A stretch of DNA of 64,000 nucleotides, taken from Lelliottia sp. WAP21 (GTDB taxonomy: Bacteria; Pseudomonadota; Gammaproteobacteria; Enterobacterales; Enterobacteriaceae). A program made the translations under genes and the position numbers. Each line of letters opens with the position of its first letter. Position 1 is the stretch's first letter. The notes under the pieces are model-generated. The model made no database searches. It saw only the letters and a program-made list of their open reading frames with translations, and was not told where the DNA came from. The DNA is taken from the NCBI RefSeq assembly GCF_020532665.2, contig NZ_JAIWPG020000018.1:16020-80019 (forward strand), read 5' to 3'. Of the stretch, positions 1-9,432 are shown piece by piece.

Positions 1-428
1 GTGCTTGCCCCGCCGATATCCACCACCAGACGACGATCGTCACCGCCGGTAGTATGGGCCACACCCTGATAAATCAGACGGGCTTCTTCTTCACCGCTAA
101 TCACCTGAACGGGACAGCCAAGGATTTCCTGCGCTTTGGCAATAAAATCAGCGGCATTGACGGCCAGACGCAGGGTCGCCGTCGCCACTACGCGGATTTG
201 ATTATGCGGGATATCCTGCAAACGTTCGGCAAACAGACGCAAACATTGCCAGCCACGTTCCATGGCCTCAGGGGAGAGTTGATTGTCCTGACTCAGGCCC
301 GCCGCGAGACGGACCTTACGCTTAATGCGTGACAGGGTTTGTATACTCCCTGCCACTTCGCGTACGACCAGCATATGAAAACTGTTCGAACCGAGATCGA
401 TTGCTGCATAAAGCGAGGTGGAACTCAT
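1..428 (-). CDS. gppA: Guanosine pentaphosphate phosphatase GppA (N-terminal part, cut by window edge)
   Basis: Only the first 142 codons are inside the window. They read from an ATG at 428 down to base 1 and begin [20 protein letters not shown]. The [10 protein letters not shown] phosphate-binding loop and the later VVDIGGAST motif are the phosphate 1 and phosphate 2 loops of the actin-like Ppx/GppA phosphatases. GppA converts pppGpp to ppGpp in the stringent response and also hydrolyses polyphosphate. The next gene on this strand upstream is rhlB, as in E. coli. The start codon lies at the tip of an ERIC repeat, which supplies the GAAGG/AAGGG ribosome-binding context. The identification is very secure; only the C-terminal part is missing. 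Confidence 0.95.
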   Translation of the reverse strand, partial: MSSTSLYAAIDLGSNSFHMLVVREVAGSIQTLSRIKRKVRLAAGLSQDNQLSPEAMERGWQCLRLFAERLQDIPHNQIRVVATATLRLAVNAADFIAKAQEILGCPVQVISGEEEARLIYQGVAHTTGGDDRRLVVDIGGAS

Positions 429-552
429 ACCCTTCATCCTTCAAGCTGCCTCGTCGTTGGCCTCGTCTGCCTGCCCCAGCCACTTACCGGAGTAAGCGCC
501 TGGAGATTCACACTCTTGCCGCCTCGACGCATCTCAAACGACAGCGTGTCAG
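427..552. repeat. ERIC (IRU) intergenic repeat between rhlB and gppA
   Basis: About 125 bases match the remembered ERIC consensus: an ATACCC end, CTTCAAG-like and GTTGGC segments, the palindromic core CTTAC(483-487)/GTAAG(492-496), then GCGCCTGGAGATTCAC and a TTGCCGCC segment. It fills most of the 134-base gap between rhlB and gppA. Its left end overlaps the gppA start codon on the minus strand. The right boundary is approximate. ERIC elements are non-autonomous, imperfectly palindromic repeats of enterobacteria that are usually transcribed with neighbouring genes. Confidence 0.85.
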
Positions 553-562
553 GCATGTTTAC

Positions 563-1828
563 TTAGCCGGAACGACGACGATTACGCGGTGCGCCAGTAC
601 GACGCGGGCCATTGCCGGAGCGAGCGCGAGTCAGTCGCTTAGGTGGCGGCAGTTCGCTCAACAATGCTTCCGGATTGTATTTGCTCTGCGGAATCGAGTG
701 ACCAATGTAGGTCTCGATGGCAGGAAGATTCAGCGCGTACTCTTCACAGGCAAGACTGATTGAGTGTCCGCTCGCCCCGGCACGACCGGTACGGCCAATA
801 CGGTGAACGTAATCTTCGCAATCGTCAGGCAGGTCGTAGTTGAATACGTGGGTCACGGCAGGAATATGCAGGCCACGTGCGGCCACATCGGTCGCGACCA
901 GAATGTCTAAATCGCCACGGGTAAACTCTTCGAGAATCCGCAGACGTTTCTTCTGAGCGACGTCACCCGTCAGCAAACCAACGCGATGGCCGTCTGCTGC
1001 CAGATGGCCCCAGATGTCTTCGCAGCGGTGCTTGGTATTGGCGAAGATGATGGCGCGATCGGGCCACTCTTCTTCGATGAGCGTTTGCAGAAGACGCATT
1101 TTCTCTTCGTTAGACGGGTAGAAAAGCTCTTCCTGAATGCGGTGGCCGGTTTTCTGTTCTGGCTCGACTTCGACGTATTCGGCGTTGTTCATTTGTTCGA
1201 ACGCCAGTTCGCGGACGCGATAAGAGAGCGTGGCCGAAAACAGCATGTTCAGACGCTGTGTGGTCGGCGGCATACGACGGAACAACCAGCGGATATCTTT
1301 AATGAAGCCCAGATCGTACATGCGGTCGGCTTCATCAAGAACGACAACCTGGATAGCGCCAAGGTTAATATGGTTTTGCTTGGCGTAATCGATAAGACGG
1401 CCCGTGGTGCCGATCAGGATATCAACACCGCTTTCCAGCACTTTAAGCTGTTTGTCGTAGCCATCGCCGCCATAAGCCAGACCCAGCTTAAGACCTGTCG
1501 TCTGTGCCAGAGGCTCAGCGTCAGCATGGATTTGCACCGCAAGTTCTCGCGTTGGCGCCATGATCAGCGCGCGCGGTTGGTTAACTTTTCGGTCAGCCAT
1601 TGCTGGATGAGAAAGTAAATAATGGAACGTTGACGTCAAAAACGCCATCGTTTTGCCAGTACCGGTTTGCGCCTGCCCTGCAACATCGCGACCAGCCAGC
1701 GTAAGCGGCAGTGCGAGAGCCTGTATGGGCGTGCAGTTATGAAACCCTTTAGTTTCAAGGGCTTCGATCACTTTTGGGTGCAGGGCGAAGTCGGAAAACT
1801 TCTGTTCTGTTAAATGTGTTTTGCTCAT
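563..1828 (-). CDS. rhlB: ATP-dependent RNA helicase RhlB
   Basis: This 421-residue DEAD-box helicase has the length of E. coli RhlB. It starts [18 protein letters not shown], with the Q motif around GFHNCTPIQ, Walker A AQTGTGKT near residue 55, VLDEADR near 165, the SAT motif in LFSATL, and [10 protein letters not shown] in the second RecA-like domain. The tail is basic ([21 protein letters not shown]), the part that contacts RNA and RNase E. In E. coli it unwinds structured RNA for PNPase within the RNA degradosome. It is divergent from trxA, with a 144-base shared promoter gap. Confidence 0.98.
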   Translation of the reverse strand: MSKTHLTEQKFSDFALHPKVIEALETKGFHNCTPIQALALPLTLAGRDVAGQAQTGTGKTMAFLTSTFHYLLSHPAMADRKVNQPRALIMAPTRELAVQIHADAEPLAQTTGLKLGLAYGGDGYDKQLKVLESGVDILIGTTGRLIDYAKQNHINLGAIQVVVLDEADRMYDLGFIKDIRWLFRRMPPTTQRLNMLFSATLSYRVRELAFEQMNNAEYVEVEPEQKTGHRIQEELFYPSNEEKMRLLQTLIEEEWPDRAIIFANTKHRCEDIWGHLAADGHRVGLLTGDVAQKKRLRILEEFTRGDLDILVATDVAARGLHIPAVTHVFNYDLPDDCEDYVHRIGRTGRAGASGHSISLACEEYALNLPAIETYIGHSIPQSKYNPEALLSELPPPKRLTRARSGNGPRRTGAPRNRRRSG

Positions 1829-1972
1829 AGTGTGGTAGAATATCAGCTTACTATTGCTTTACGAAAGCGTATCCGGTGAAATAAAGTCAACCTTTAGTTG
1901 GTTAATGCGACATCAACACGTCGTTGGTGGAGACGAAACCAACGTACCAGGCTTATTCCTGTGGAGTTATAT

Positions 1973-2302
1973 ATGAGCGATAAAATTATTCACCTGACTG
2001 ACGATAGTTTTGACACGGACGTACTAAAAGCTGACGGGCTGACCCTCGTCGATTTCTGGGCTGAATGGTGTGGTCCTTGCAAAATGATCGCTCCGATTCT
2101 GGATGAAATCGCCGACGAATATCAGGGCAAACTGACCATTGCCAAGCTGAACATCGACCAGAACCCGGGCACTGCGCCAAAATACGGCATCCGTGGCATC
2201 CCAACCTTACTGCTGTTCAAAAACGGCGAAGTGGCGGCGACCAAAGTGGGCGCGCTGTCTAAAGGTCAGCTGAAAGAGTTCCTTGACGCGAATCTGGCGT
2301 AA
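1973..2302 (+). CDS. trxA: Thioredoxin 1
   Basis: The protein has 109 residues and begins [18 protein letters not shown], with the redox motif WCGPC at residues 32-36 and the cis-proline loop [11 protein letters not shown]. It is the general cytoplasmic disulfide reductase, reduced by thioredoxin reductase and donating to ribonucleotide reductase, PAPS reductase and others. The ATG at 1973 follows the GTGGAG ribosome-binding site. The reading frame extends 25 codons further upstream, but that extension looks like untranslated leader and the family begins at MSDK. It lies between divergent rhlB and downstream rho, as in E. coli. Confidence 0.98.
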   Translation: MSDKIIHLTDDSFDTDVLKADGLTLVDFWAEWCGPCKMIAPILDEIADEYQGKLTIAKLNIDQNPGTAPKYGIRGIPTLLLFKNGEVAATKVGALSKGQLKEFLDANLA

Positions 2303-2643
2303 GGTTTCTCGGCCTGTGGCGTCTGGAATTCCGAATTCACCTGGATCTCTGGACGCCCGGCTTTAGTCGTGCTAAGTTAGCTATGACTTCGTTTTAAACA
2401 TACCTTGTTGTTTGAATCTTGTTTTACCCGATACTTCCCTTTGTTGTCATAAACAGTGCGTGAAGTTGCTAGATTCCGGGCTTGTCACTCAATCCGTCTT
2501 GTCGTTTCAGATCTGCGTTCTTTCCCTGTGACCAGACAGCGAACAGACATGAGTTGATGGCCGCTAACAGGCATGGATGACCCTTCCATACCATTCACAA
2601 ATTAAGTTCGAGATTTACCCCGAGTTTAAGAACCCACACCATT
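2303..2643 (+). promoter_or_regulatory. Long rho leader (autoregulatory 5' region)
   Basis: There are 341 bases without a conserved gene between trxA and rho, the size and position of the E. coli rho leader. In E. coli, Rho terminates transcription in this leader and limits its own synthesis, and in Salmonella the sRNA SraL protects it. The block around 2484-2512 is nearly identical at the nucleotide level to the E. coli rhoL region as I remember it. No T-rich intrinsic terminator is visible, which fits Rho-dependent control. The regulatory role is inferred from homology. Confidence 0.6.
2456..2557 (+). CDS. rhoL: Possible rho operon leader peptide RhoL (33 codons, GTG start)
   Basis: A GTG-initiated reading frame of 33 codons ends PVTRQRTDMS. 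This resembles the C-terminal PVTRQRKDMSR of the 33-residue E. coli RhoL peptide. The N-terminal half differs because the segment that encodes SLNPSCRF in E. coli is read here in another frame, where an in-frame TAG at 2470-2472 precedes it and no ATG is available. No clear Shine-Dalgarno sequence precedes the GTG. The similarity may therefore reflect conserved leader RNA rather than a translated peptide. Confidence is low. Confidence 0.3.
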   Translation: MREVARFRACHSIRLVVSDLRSFPVTRQRTDMS

Positions 2644-3903
2644 ATGAATCTTACCGAATTAAAGAATACGCCGGTTTCTGAGCTGATTACTCTCGGCGAA
2701 AACATGGGCCTTGAAAACCAGGCCCGTATGCGCAAGCAGGACATTATTTTTGCCATCCTGAAGCAGCACGCAAAGAGTGGCGAAGATATCTTTGGCGACG
2801 GCGTCCTGGAGATATTGCAAGACGGATTTGGTTTCCTCCGTTCTGCAGACAGCTCCTACCTCGCCGGTCCTGATGACATCTACGTATCCCCTAGCCAAAT
2901 CCGCCGTTTCAACCTCCGCACTGGTGACACCATTTCAGGTAAGATTCGTCCTCCTAAAGAGGGTGAACGCTACTTTGCGCTGCTGAAAGTTAACGAAGTT
3001 AACTACGATAAGCCGGAAAACTCGCGCAATAAGATCCTGTTCGAAAACTTAACGCCGCTGCACGCGAACTCCCGCCTGCGCATGGAGCGTGGTAACGGTT
3101 CTACCGAAGACCTCACCGCTCGCGTTCTGGATCTGGCCTCCCCAATTGGTCGTGGTCAACGTGGTCTGATTGTGGCACCGCCGAAAGCCGGTAAAACAAT
3201 GCTGCTGCAGAACATCGCGCAGAGCATTGCTTATAACCACCCTGACTGCGTATTGATGGTGTTGCTGATTGACGAACGTCCTGAAGAAGTGACCGAGATG
3301 CAGCGTCTGGTTAAAGGTGAAGTGGTTGCTTCTACCTTTGATGAGCCAGCATCTCGCCACGTTCAGGTCGCTGAAATGGTTATCGAGAAAGCCAAGCGTC
3401 TGGTTGAGCACAAGAAAGACGTTATCATCTTGCTTGACTCCATTACCCGTCTGGCGCGTGCGTATAACACCGTGGTTCCTGCCTCTGGTAAAGTACTGAC
3501 CGGTGGTGTGGATGCGAACGCATTGCATCGTCCAAAACGTTTCTTCGGTGCGGCACGTAATGTGGAAGAGGGCGGCAGCCTGACCATCATCGCGACCGCG
3601 CTTGTGGATACCGGCTCTAAAATGGATGAAGTTATCTACGAAGAGTTTAAAGGCACCGGTAACATGGAGCTCCATCTGGCGCGTAAAATTGCTGAGAAGC
3701 GTGTCTTCCCGGCGATCGATTACAACCGTTCCGGTACGCGTAAAGAAGAGCTGCTTACCACCCAGGAAGAGCTGCAAAAAATGTGGATTCTGCGTAAGAT
3801 CATTCACCCAATGGGCGAAATCGACGCAATGGAATTCCTCATTAATAAGCTGGCGATGACCAAAACGAACGATGAATTCTTCGACATGATGAAACGCTCG
3901 TAA
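2644..3903 (+). CDS. rho: Transcription termination factor Rho
   Basis: The 419-residue protein has the E. coli length. An N-terminal helical domain ([19 protein letters not shown]) is followed by the cold-shock-like primary RNA-binding domain (DGFGFLRS...[18 protein letters not shown], about residues 57-110). The RecA-type ATPase has P-loop APPKAGKT near residue 180, [13 protein letters not shown] with the catalytic glutamate, [13 protein letters not shown], and secondary-site Q-loop and R-loop segments near residues 284-330. Rho is the hexameric helicase that ends untranslated transcripts and silences foreign DNA. It is expressed from the long leader upstream and followed by a strong intrinsic terminator. 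Confidence 0.99.
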   Translation: MNLTELKNTPVSELITLGENMGLENQARMRKQDIIFAILKQHAKSGEDIFGDGVLEILQDGFGFLRSADSSYLAGPDDIYVSPSQIRRFNLRTGDTISGKIRPPKEGERYFALLKVNEVNYDKPENSRNKILFENLTPLHANSRLRMERGNGSTEDLTARVLDLASPIGRGQRGLIVAPPKAGKTMLLQNIAQSIAYNHPDCVLMVLLIDERPEEVTEMQRLVKGEVVASTFDEPASRHVQVAEMVIEKAKRLVEHKKDVIILLDSITRLARAYNTVVPASGKVLTGGVDANALHRPKRFFGAARNVEEGGSLTIIATALVDTGSKMDEVIYEEFKGTGNMELHLARKIAEKRVFPAIDYNRSGTRKEELLTTQEELQKMWILRKIIHPMGEIDAMEFLINKLAMTKTNDEFFDMMKRS

Positions 3904-3920
3904 CACAAATAAACCCAGCA

Positions 3921-3954
3921 AACGCCACGTTTTTACGTGGCGTTTTTTATTTTT
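3921..3954 (+). terminator. Intrinsic terminator of rho
   Basis: The inverted repeat AACGCCACG/CGTGGCGTT with a TTTTTA loop is followed directly by a T-run. It stands 18 bases after the rho stop codon. Confidence 0.9.
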
Positions 3955-4144
3955 GGATCATACCCTTTAGTCATAGACTCCCATTTTTGGCCAGTCGGTG
4001 CGACAATGTGACCGTTTGCACAGTCAGCCCATTAATTGATTGAAAAATATGCAAAGGGAGTTGTGTCAGGTCTGCTTTATTCCTTCATGAGCAGTGCCTT
4101 GATGGTTATACTTCCGGGACTAACATTTGTTGAGAGCATCCATT

Positions 4145-5248
4145 GTGAATCTACTCACTGCGGTTACTGAGTTAATCAGTATTTTTTTATTCACAACCTG
4201 TTTTTTATTCATTGCCCGTAAAGTGGCAAAAAGAGTCGGGTTGGTGGACAAGCCTAATTTTCGTAAACGCCATCAGGGATTGATCCCGCTGGTGGGAGGG
4301 ATTTCTGTTTACGCAGGTATCTGTTTCACCTTCAGCATTGCGGATTATTACATTCCTCATGCTGCACTCTACCTGGCTTGTGCGGGGGTGCTGGTGCTGG
4401 TGGGGGCTCTTGACGATCGCTTTGATATCAGTGTGAAATTCCGCGCCTCCGTTCAGGCGGCGATCGGTATTATTATGATGGTGGTCGGTAAACTATATCT
4501 GAGCAGCCTCGGGTATATTTTCGGTACCTGGGAAATGGTACTCGGCCCCTTCGGCTTCTTCCTGACCCTCTTTGCCGTCTGGGCCGCAATCAATGCCTTT
4601 AATATGGTTGATGGTATTGATGGCCTGCTGGGCGGGCTTTCCTCAGTTTCCTTTGGCGCAATCGGCATCATTTTATGGTTCGATGGCCAGTACAGCCTGT
4701 CAATGTGGTGCTTTGCCATGATTGCCGCCATTCTGCCTTATATCTGCCTGAACCTTGGGGTTCTGGGGCGTCGCTATAAGGTGTTTATGGGGGATGCCGG
4801 CAGCACGCTGATCGGCTTTACGGTGATCTGGATTCTGCTCGAAACCACTCAGGGTAAAACCCATCCTATCAGCCCGGTAACTGCGCTGTGGATTATTGCG
4901 ATTCCGCTGATGGATATGGTGGCGATTATGTATCGTCGTTTGCGTAAAGGGATGAGTCCTTTCTCTCCTGACCGCCAGCATATTCATCATCTGATCATGC
5001 GCGCCGGTTTTACGTCTCGTCAGGCATTTGTTCTCATCACCCTTGCGGCTGCGTTGCTGGCAGGCATCGGTGTGGCAGCGGAATATGCTCATTTCATTCC
5101 TGAATGGGTAATGTTGGTATTATTCTTGCTAGCATTCTTCCTGTATGGCTACTGCATTAAACGCGCATGGAAAGTCGCGCGTTTCATTAAACGAATCAAA
5201 CGCAGGATGCGTAGGAACAGTGGTAAAAATCCAACATTAACTAAATAA
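4145..5248 (+). CDS. wecA: UDP-GlcNAc:undecaprenyl-phosphate GlcNAc-1-phosphate transferase WecA
   Basis: The polytopic membrane enzyme has 367 residues. It transfers GlcNAc-1-P to undecaprenyl phosphate and so starts ECA (lipid I) and many O antigens. Family motifs visible are GALDDRFD, NAFNMVDGIDGL and DRQHIHHLIMRAG, within about eleven hydrophobic segments and a basic tail. The GTG at 4145 gives VNLLTAVTELISIF, matching the E. coli start MNLLTVSTDL; the frame runs six codons further to TTG codons with no family support. It is the first gene of the ECA operon, preceded by a 190-base gap that should hold the operon promoter. Confidence 0.97.
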   Translation: MNLLTAVTELISIFLFTTCFLFIARKVAKRVGLVDKPNFRKRHQGLIPLVGGISVYAGICFTFSIADYYIPHAALYLACAGVLVLVGALDDRFDISVKFRASVQAAIGIIMMVVGKLYLSSLGYIFGTWEMVLGPFGFFLTLFAVWAAINAFNMVDGIDGLLGGLSSVSFGAIGIILWFDGQYSLSMWCFAMIAAILPYICLNLGVLGRRYKVFMGDAGSTLIGFTVIWILLETTQGKTHPISPVTALWIIAIPLMDMVAIMYRRLRKGMSPFSPDRQHIHHLIMRAGFTSRQAFVLITLAAALLAGIGVAAEYAHFIPEWVMLVLFLLAFFLYGYCIKRAWKVARFIKRIKRRMRRNSGKNPTLTK

Positions 5249-5261
5249 AACCGGGAATGTG

Positions 5262-6308
5262 ATGACTCAACCGTTGGCGGGAGCGAAATCAGTGGTAACT
5301 GAGAATGAGCTGGATATTCGTGGTTTGTTTCGAGTGTTATGGGCGGGCAAACTTTGGATTGCGGGGATCGCGCTGGGCTTTGCGCTTTTAGCGCTGGCGT
5401 ATACTTTTTTTGCCAAACAAGAGTGGAGCGCGACAGCGATAACGGACCGGCCAACGGTGAACATGCTCGGCGGTTTTTACTCGCAGCAGCAGTTCCTGCG
5501 TAACCTCGACATCAAGGCCAACCTGGCGTCTACCGATCAGCCTTCTGTCATGGACGAATCTTATAAAGAGTTCGTCATGCAGCTGGCATCCTGGGATACG
5601 CGCCGTGATTTTTGGCTCCAGACGGATTATTACAAGCAACGCATGGTCGGTAATAGCAAGGCGGATGCGGCTCTGCTGGACGATATGATTAACAATATCC
5701 AGTTTATGCCCGGTGATCCGCTGCGAAACGTTAACGACAGCATCAAGCTGATTGCTGAAACCGCGCCCGACGCCAACAACCTGTTGCGTCAATACGTCGC
5801 CTTTGCCAGCCAGCGTGCTGCAAGCCACCAGAATGACGAACTCAAAGGCGCCTGGGCCGCCCGCACGATTCAGATGAAGGCGCAGGTTAAACGTCAGGAA
5901 GAGGTGGCGAAGGCAATCTTCACTCGTCGCGTGCATAACATTGAGCAGGCGCTGAAAATTGCTGAACAGCGCAACATCTCCCGCAGTGAAACAGATGTTC
6001 CGGCAGACGAGCTGCCTGATTCTGAAATGTTCCTGCTGGGCCGCCCAATGCTGCAGGCGCGTCTGGAAAACCTGCAGGCCGTTGGCCCCGACTTCGACCT
6101 TGATTATGACCAGAACCGGGCGATGCTTAACACGCTTAACGTCGGTCCAACGCTGGATCCACGTTTTCAGACCTATCGTTATTTGCGAACGCCTGAAGAA
6201 CCTGTAAAACGCGATAGTCCACGTCGCGCATTCCTGATGATTATGTGGGGGATCGTGGGTGCACTGATTGGCGCAGGTGTCGCATTAACGCGTCGTCGCA
6301 CACATTAA
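5262..6308 (+). CDS. wzzE: ECA chain-length regulator WzzE
   Basis: The 348-residue inner-membrane polysaccharide co-polymerase has an N-terminal membrane segment (LWIAGIALGFALLALAYTFF) and a large periplasmic coiled domain. A proline-flanked C-terminal membrane segment (RRAFLMIMWGIVGALIGAGVAL) completes the Wzz fold. It sets the modal length of ECA polymers made by WzyE and is needed for cyclic ECA. The ATG at 5262 (MTQPLAG) matches the family; an in-frame GTG immediately before it is less likely. It sits 13 bases after wecA. Confidence 0.96.
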   Translation: MTQPLAGAKSVVTENELDIRGLFRVLWAGKLWIAGIALGFALLALAYTFFAKQEWSATAITDRPTVNMLGGFYSQQQFLRNLDIKANLASTDQPSVMDESYKEFVMQLASWDTRRDFWLQTDYYKQRMVGNSKADAALLDDMINNIQFMPGDPLRNVNDSIKLIAETAPDANNLLRQYVAFASQRAASHQNDELKGAWAARTIQMKAQVKRQEEVAKAIFTRRVHNIEQALKIAEQRNISRSETDVPADELPDSEMFLLGRPMLQARLENLQAVGPDFDLDYDQNRAMLNTLNVGPTLDPRFQTYRYLRTPEEPVKRDSPRRAFLMIMWGIVGALIGAGVALTRRRTH

Positions 6309-6364
6309 GAACGCCGTCTACGGTGAAGGCTGTGGCCTTCACCGTCTAATCGAAGAGAATCGAT

Positions 6365-7495
6365 GTGAAAGTACTTACCGTATTTGGCACAAGGCCGGAA
6401 GCCATCAAGATGGCGCCTCTGGTTCATGCGCTGGCAAATGACCCTGACTTTGAAGCAAAGGTTTGCGTCACCGCGCAGCATCGGGAGATGCTTGATCAGG
6501 TCTTAACTCTCTTTTCCATTGTCCCGGATTACGATCTCAATATTATGAAGCCGGGACAAGGGCTGACCGAAATTACCTGCCGTATTCTGGAAGGACTCAA
6601 GCCCATTCTGGAGTCCTTCAAACCAGACGTGGTGCTGGTTCATGGCGATACCACGACGACCATTGCGACTAGCCTGGCTTCGTTCTATCAGCGCATTCCT
6701 GTCGGGCACGTTGAAGCGGGCTTACGCACGGGCGATCTTTACTCCCCCTGGCCGGAAGAGGCCAACCGTACGTTGACCGGGCATCTGGCGATGTACCATT
6801 TCGCGCCTACCGAAAACTCGCGTCAGAATTTGCTGCGTGAAAATATCGCGGATAACAAAATTTTCGTCACGGGCAATACGGTGATTGACGCGCTGATCTG
6901 GGTACGCGATCGCGTCATAAGCAGTGATACGCTGCGCGCTGAGCTGGAGGCGCGTTACCCGTTCCTCGCGCGTGATAAGAAATTGATTCTGGTGACGGGC
7001 CATCGCCGCGAGAGTTTTGGCCGTGGCTTTGAACAAATCTGCCATGCCCTGGCAGAGATCGCAGCGAATAACAAAGATGTGCAGATTGTCTATCCGGTCC
7101 ACTTAAATCCGAACGTTAGCGAACCGGTTAACCGCATTTTGGGGCACGTCGATAATGTGGTTCTCATTGAGCCGCAGGATTATTTGCCCTTCGTCTGGCT
7201 GATGAACCATGCCTGGTTAATCCTGACCGACTCCGGCGGCATTCAGGAAGAGGCACCTTCATTAGGTAAGCCGGTACTGGTGATGCGTGAAACCACCGAG
7301 CGCCCCGAGGCTGTTAAAGCGGGGACGGTACGCCTTGTCGGTACGGATACACGCCGTATCGTTGAGGAAGTGACCCGTCTGCTTCACGACGAAAATGAAT
7401 ATGAGGCCATGAGCCGCGCCCATAATCCATATGGTGATGGACAGGCTTGCAGCCGTATTTTGCATGCACTTAAACACAATCGGGTATCGCTATGA
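6365..7495 (+). CDS. wecB: UDP-GlcNAc 2-epimerase (non-hydrolysing) WecB
   Basis: The 376-residue enzyme converts UDP-GlcNAc to UDP-ManNAc, the precursor of the ManNAcA residue of ECA. It begins [19 protein letters not shown] from a GTG at 6365, with GTRPEAIK and the later [11 protein letters not shown] and [10 protein letters not shown] motifs of the GT-B-fold epimerases. The ATG two bases before the GTG is out of frame. The GAAGAGA ribosome-binding site lies just upstream. It overlaps wecC by four bases (ATGA), indicating translational coupling. Confidence 0.98.
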   Translation: MKVLTVFGTRPEAIKMAPLVHALANDPDFEAKVCVTAQHREMLDQVLTLFSIVPDYDLNIMKPGQGLTEITCRILEGLKPILESFKPDVVLVHGDTTTTIATSLASFYQRIPVGHVEAGLRTGDLYSPWPEEANRTLTGHLAMYHFAPTENSRQNLLRENIADNKIFVTGNTVIDALIWVRDRVISSDTLRAELEARYPFLARDKKLILVTGHRRESFGRGFEQICHALAEIAANNKDVQIVYPVHLNPNVSEPVNRILGHVDNVVLIEPQDYLPFVWLMNHAWLILTDSGGIQEEAPSLGKPVLVMRETTERPEAVKAGTVRLVGTDTRRIVEEVTRLLHDENEYEAMSRAHNPYGDGQACSRILHALKHNRVSL

Positions 7496-8754
7496 GTTTT
7501 ACGACTATCTCCGTCATTGGCCTTGGATATATTGGACTGCCTACCGCAGCAGCCTTTGCCTCACGTCATAAACAGGTCGTGGGCGTGGATATCAACCAGC
7601 ATGCGGTTGAAACCATTAATCGTGGTGAGATTCATATCGTTGAGCCCGATCTTGACAAGATTGTCAAAGCCGCCGTTGAAGGGGGCTTCCTTAAGGCCAG
7701 CACCGTGCCTGTTGCCGCCGATGCTTACCTGATTGCCGTCCCGACGCCTTTTAAAGGCGAACACGAACCCGATATGGTGTACGTGGAAGCGGCCGCCAAA
7801 TCCATCGCCCCGGTGCTGAAGAAAGGGGCACTGGTGATCCTCGAATCCACTTCGCCTGTCGGCGCAACGGAGCAGATGGCGCAATGGCTGGCAGATGCCC
7901 GCCCGGATCTCACCTTCCCGCAGCAGGCCGGTGAACAGGCCGATATTAATATTGCTTACTGTCCGGAACGCGTTTTGCCAGGGCAGGTGATGGTTGAGCT
8001 GATTAAAAACGATCGCGTGATTGGCGGAATGACGCCCGTGTGCTCCGCACGTGCCAGCGAGCTGTACAACATCTTCCTGGAAGGAGAGTGCGTGGTGACA
8101 AACTCCCGCACGGCGGAGATGTGCAAACTCACTGAAAACAGCTTCCGCGACGTCAACATTGCTTTCGCCAACGAACTCTCGCTGATTTGCGCCGATCAGG
8201 GGATTAACGTCTGGGAACTGATTCGTCTCGCTAATCGCCACCCTCGCGTCAACATTTTACAACCGGGTCCGGGCGTGGGCGGTCACTGTATCGCCGTCGA
8301 TCCGTGGTTTATCGTGGCGCAAAACCCTGAACAGGCGAAACTGATTCGTACCGCGCGTGAAGTGAACGACGGAAAACCACACTGGGTAATGAATCAGGTC
8401 AAAGCCACGGTGGCGGATTGCCTCGCGGAAAGCGGCAAACGCGCCAGCGAGCTGAAAATCGCCTGCTTCGGCCTGGCCTTTAAACCCAACATTGATGATT
8501 TACGTGAAAGCCCGGCTATGGGTATTGCCGAGATGATTGCCGCCTGGCACGCCGGTGAAACCCTGGTTGTGGAGCCGAATATCCATGCGTTGCCCAAAAA
8601 ACTGGCCGGACACTGCCAGCTTGTCTCCGTCGATGACGCGCTGGCAACCGCGGATGTATTGGTCCTGCTGGTCGATCACACTGTCTTTAAAGCCATTCCT
8701 GGCGATGCGGTGCGTCAGCAATATGTCGTTGATACTAAAGGCGTCTGGCGTTGA
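7492..8754 (+). CDS. wecC: UDP-N-acetyl-D-mannosamine dehydrogenase WecC
   Basis: The 420-residue NAD-dependent dehydrogenase oxidises UDP-ManNAc to UDP-ManNAcA. The N-terminal Rossmann motif [16 protein letters not shown], the [10 protein letters not shown] segment and [14 protein letters not shown] with the catalytic cysteine identify the UDP-glucose/ManNAc dehydrogenase family. It ends VDTKGVWR, as in E. coli. In E. coli the next genes are rffG and rffH; here wecD begins inside the wecC stop codon instead. Confidence 0.98.
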   Translation: MSFTTISVIGLGYIGLPTAAAFASRHKQVVGVDINQHAVETINRGEIHIVEPDLDKIVKAAVEGGFLKASTVPVAADAYLIAVPTPFKGEHEPDMVYVEAAAKSIAPVLKKGALVILESTSPVGATEQMAQWLADARPDLTFPQQAGEQADINIAYCPERVLPGQVMVELIKNDRVIGGMTPVCSARASELYNIFLEGECVVTNSRTAEMCKLTENSFRDVNIAFANELSLICADQGINVWELIRLANRHPRVNILQPGPGVGGHCIAVDPWFIVAQNPEQAKLIRTAREVNDGKPHWVMNQVKATVADCLAESGKRASELKIACFGLAFKPNIDDLRESPAMGIAEMIAAWHAGETLVVEPNIHALPKKLAGHCQLVSVDDALATADVLVLLVDHTVFKAIPGDAVRQQYVVDTKGVWR

Positions 8755-9428
8755 ATCCACTGCGGGGCTCGCTTGAGCCGTTAGGCTGGGAAAGCGCTTT
8801 TTTTAGCCTGCCCTCAGCCATCGTTCGTTTTCATGACGATGCGCCAGAGCTGACGGAAGCGGATTTCGCGTCGTGGAAGCGCGTTCAGGCCAAAATCCCG
8901 GCCGGACGAGCCGACTGGCTGGATGCCCTTCAGCAAGCCGGATTCCGTTGGGTAGAAGGCGAGATTGACCTGATCATTAAAACAGGTCAGCACGCGCCGA
9001 CGGATGCGGGTCGCGCCACTGAAGATGAGATCCCCGCGTTGCGCCAGCTGGCAGCACGCGCATTTGCTCACAGCCGGTTCCGCGCGCCCTGGTATGCGCC
9101 AGACGACAGCGGACGTTTCTATGCCCAGTGGATAGAAAACGCGGTGAAGGGGACGTTCGATCATGAATGTTTAGTCTTTCGCGCCCCGGATGGTCTGATT
9201 CAGGGCTTTGTTTCGCTCCGTCAACTGAACGACAGCGAGGCCCGCATTGGCCTTCTGGCGGGACGCGGGATGGGCGAAAAATTGATGCAGGCAGCGCTTC
9301 ATTGGGCGCAGCATCGTCAGCTTACTACGTTGCGGGTGGCGACCCAGATGGGTAACACCGCCGCGCTTAAACGCTACATGGCGAGCGGCGCTCAGGTCGA
9401 CGCAACCGCTTACTGGTTATACAGGTGA
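8751..9428 (+). CDS. wecD: dTDP-fucosamine (dTDP-4-amino-4,6-dideoxygalactose) N-acetyltransferase WecD
   Basis: The 225-residue GNAT-family acetyltransferase acetylates dTDP-4-amino-4,6-dideoxygalactose to make the Fuc4NAc donor of ECA. Recognisable segments are [34 protein letters not shown] (acetyl-CoA loop) and [17 protein letters not shown]. The proposed TTG start at 8751 overlaps the wecC stop (TTGA) and gives [14 protein letters not shown], aligning one residue upstream of the E. coli start MPVRASIEPLTWE; AAAGG at 8737-8741 could serve as ribosome-binding site. The unusual start reflects the junction created by the absence of rffGH. Confidence 0.9.
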   Translation: MNPLRGSLEPLGWESAFFSLPSAIVRFHDDAPELTEADFASWKRVQAKIPAGRADWLDALQQAGFRWVEGEIDLIIKTGQHAPTDAGRATEDEIPALRQLAARAFAHSRFRAPWYAPDDSGRFYAQWIENAVKGTFDHECLVFRAPDGLIQGFVSLRQLNDSEARIGLLAGRGMGEKLMQAALHWAQHRQLTTLRVATQMGNTAALKRYMASGAQVDATAYWLYR

Positions 9429-9432
9429 CAAG

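Noticed and set aside
329..763. Plus-strand reading frame of 144 codons across the gppA-rhlB gap
   Set aside because: It runs over the ERIC repeat and antisense to gppA and rhlB, with no family resemblance.
1898..1972. 25-codon N-terminal extension of trxA ([15 protein letters not shown]...)
   Set aside because: The thioredoxin family begins at [10 protein letters not shown], a good ribosome-binding site precedes that ATG, and the extension looks like promoter/leader DNA.
3049..3921. 290-codon minus-strand frame antisense to rho
   Set aside because: It is a shadow of the strongly coding rho gene; its composition follows rho codon bias and it matches no family.
7561..8241. 226-codon minus-strand frame antisense to wecC
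   Set aside because: It is a shadow frame of a well-conserved gene, without its own start signal or family motif.
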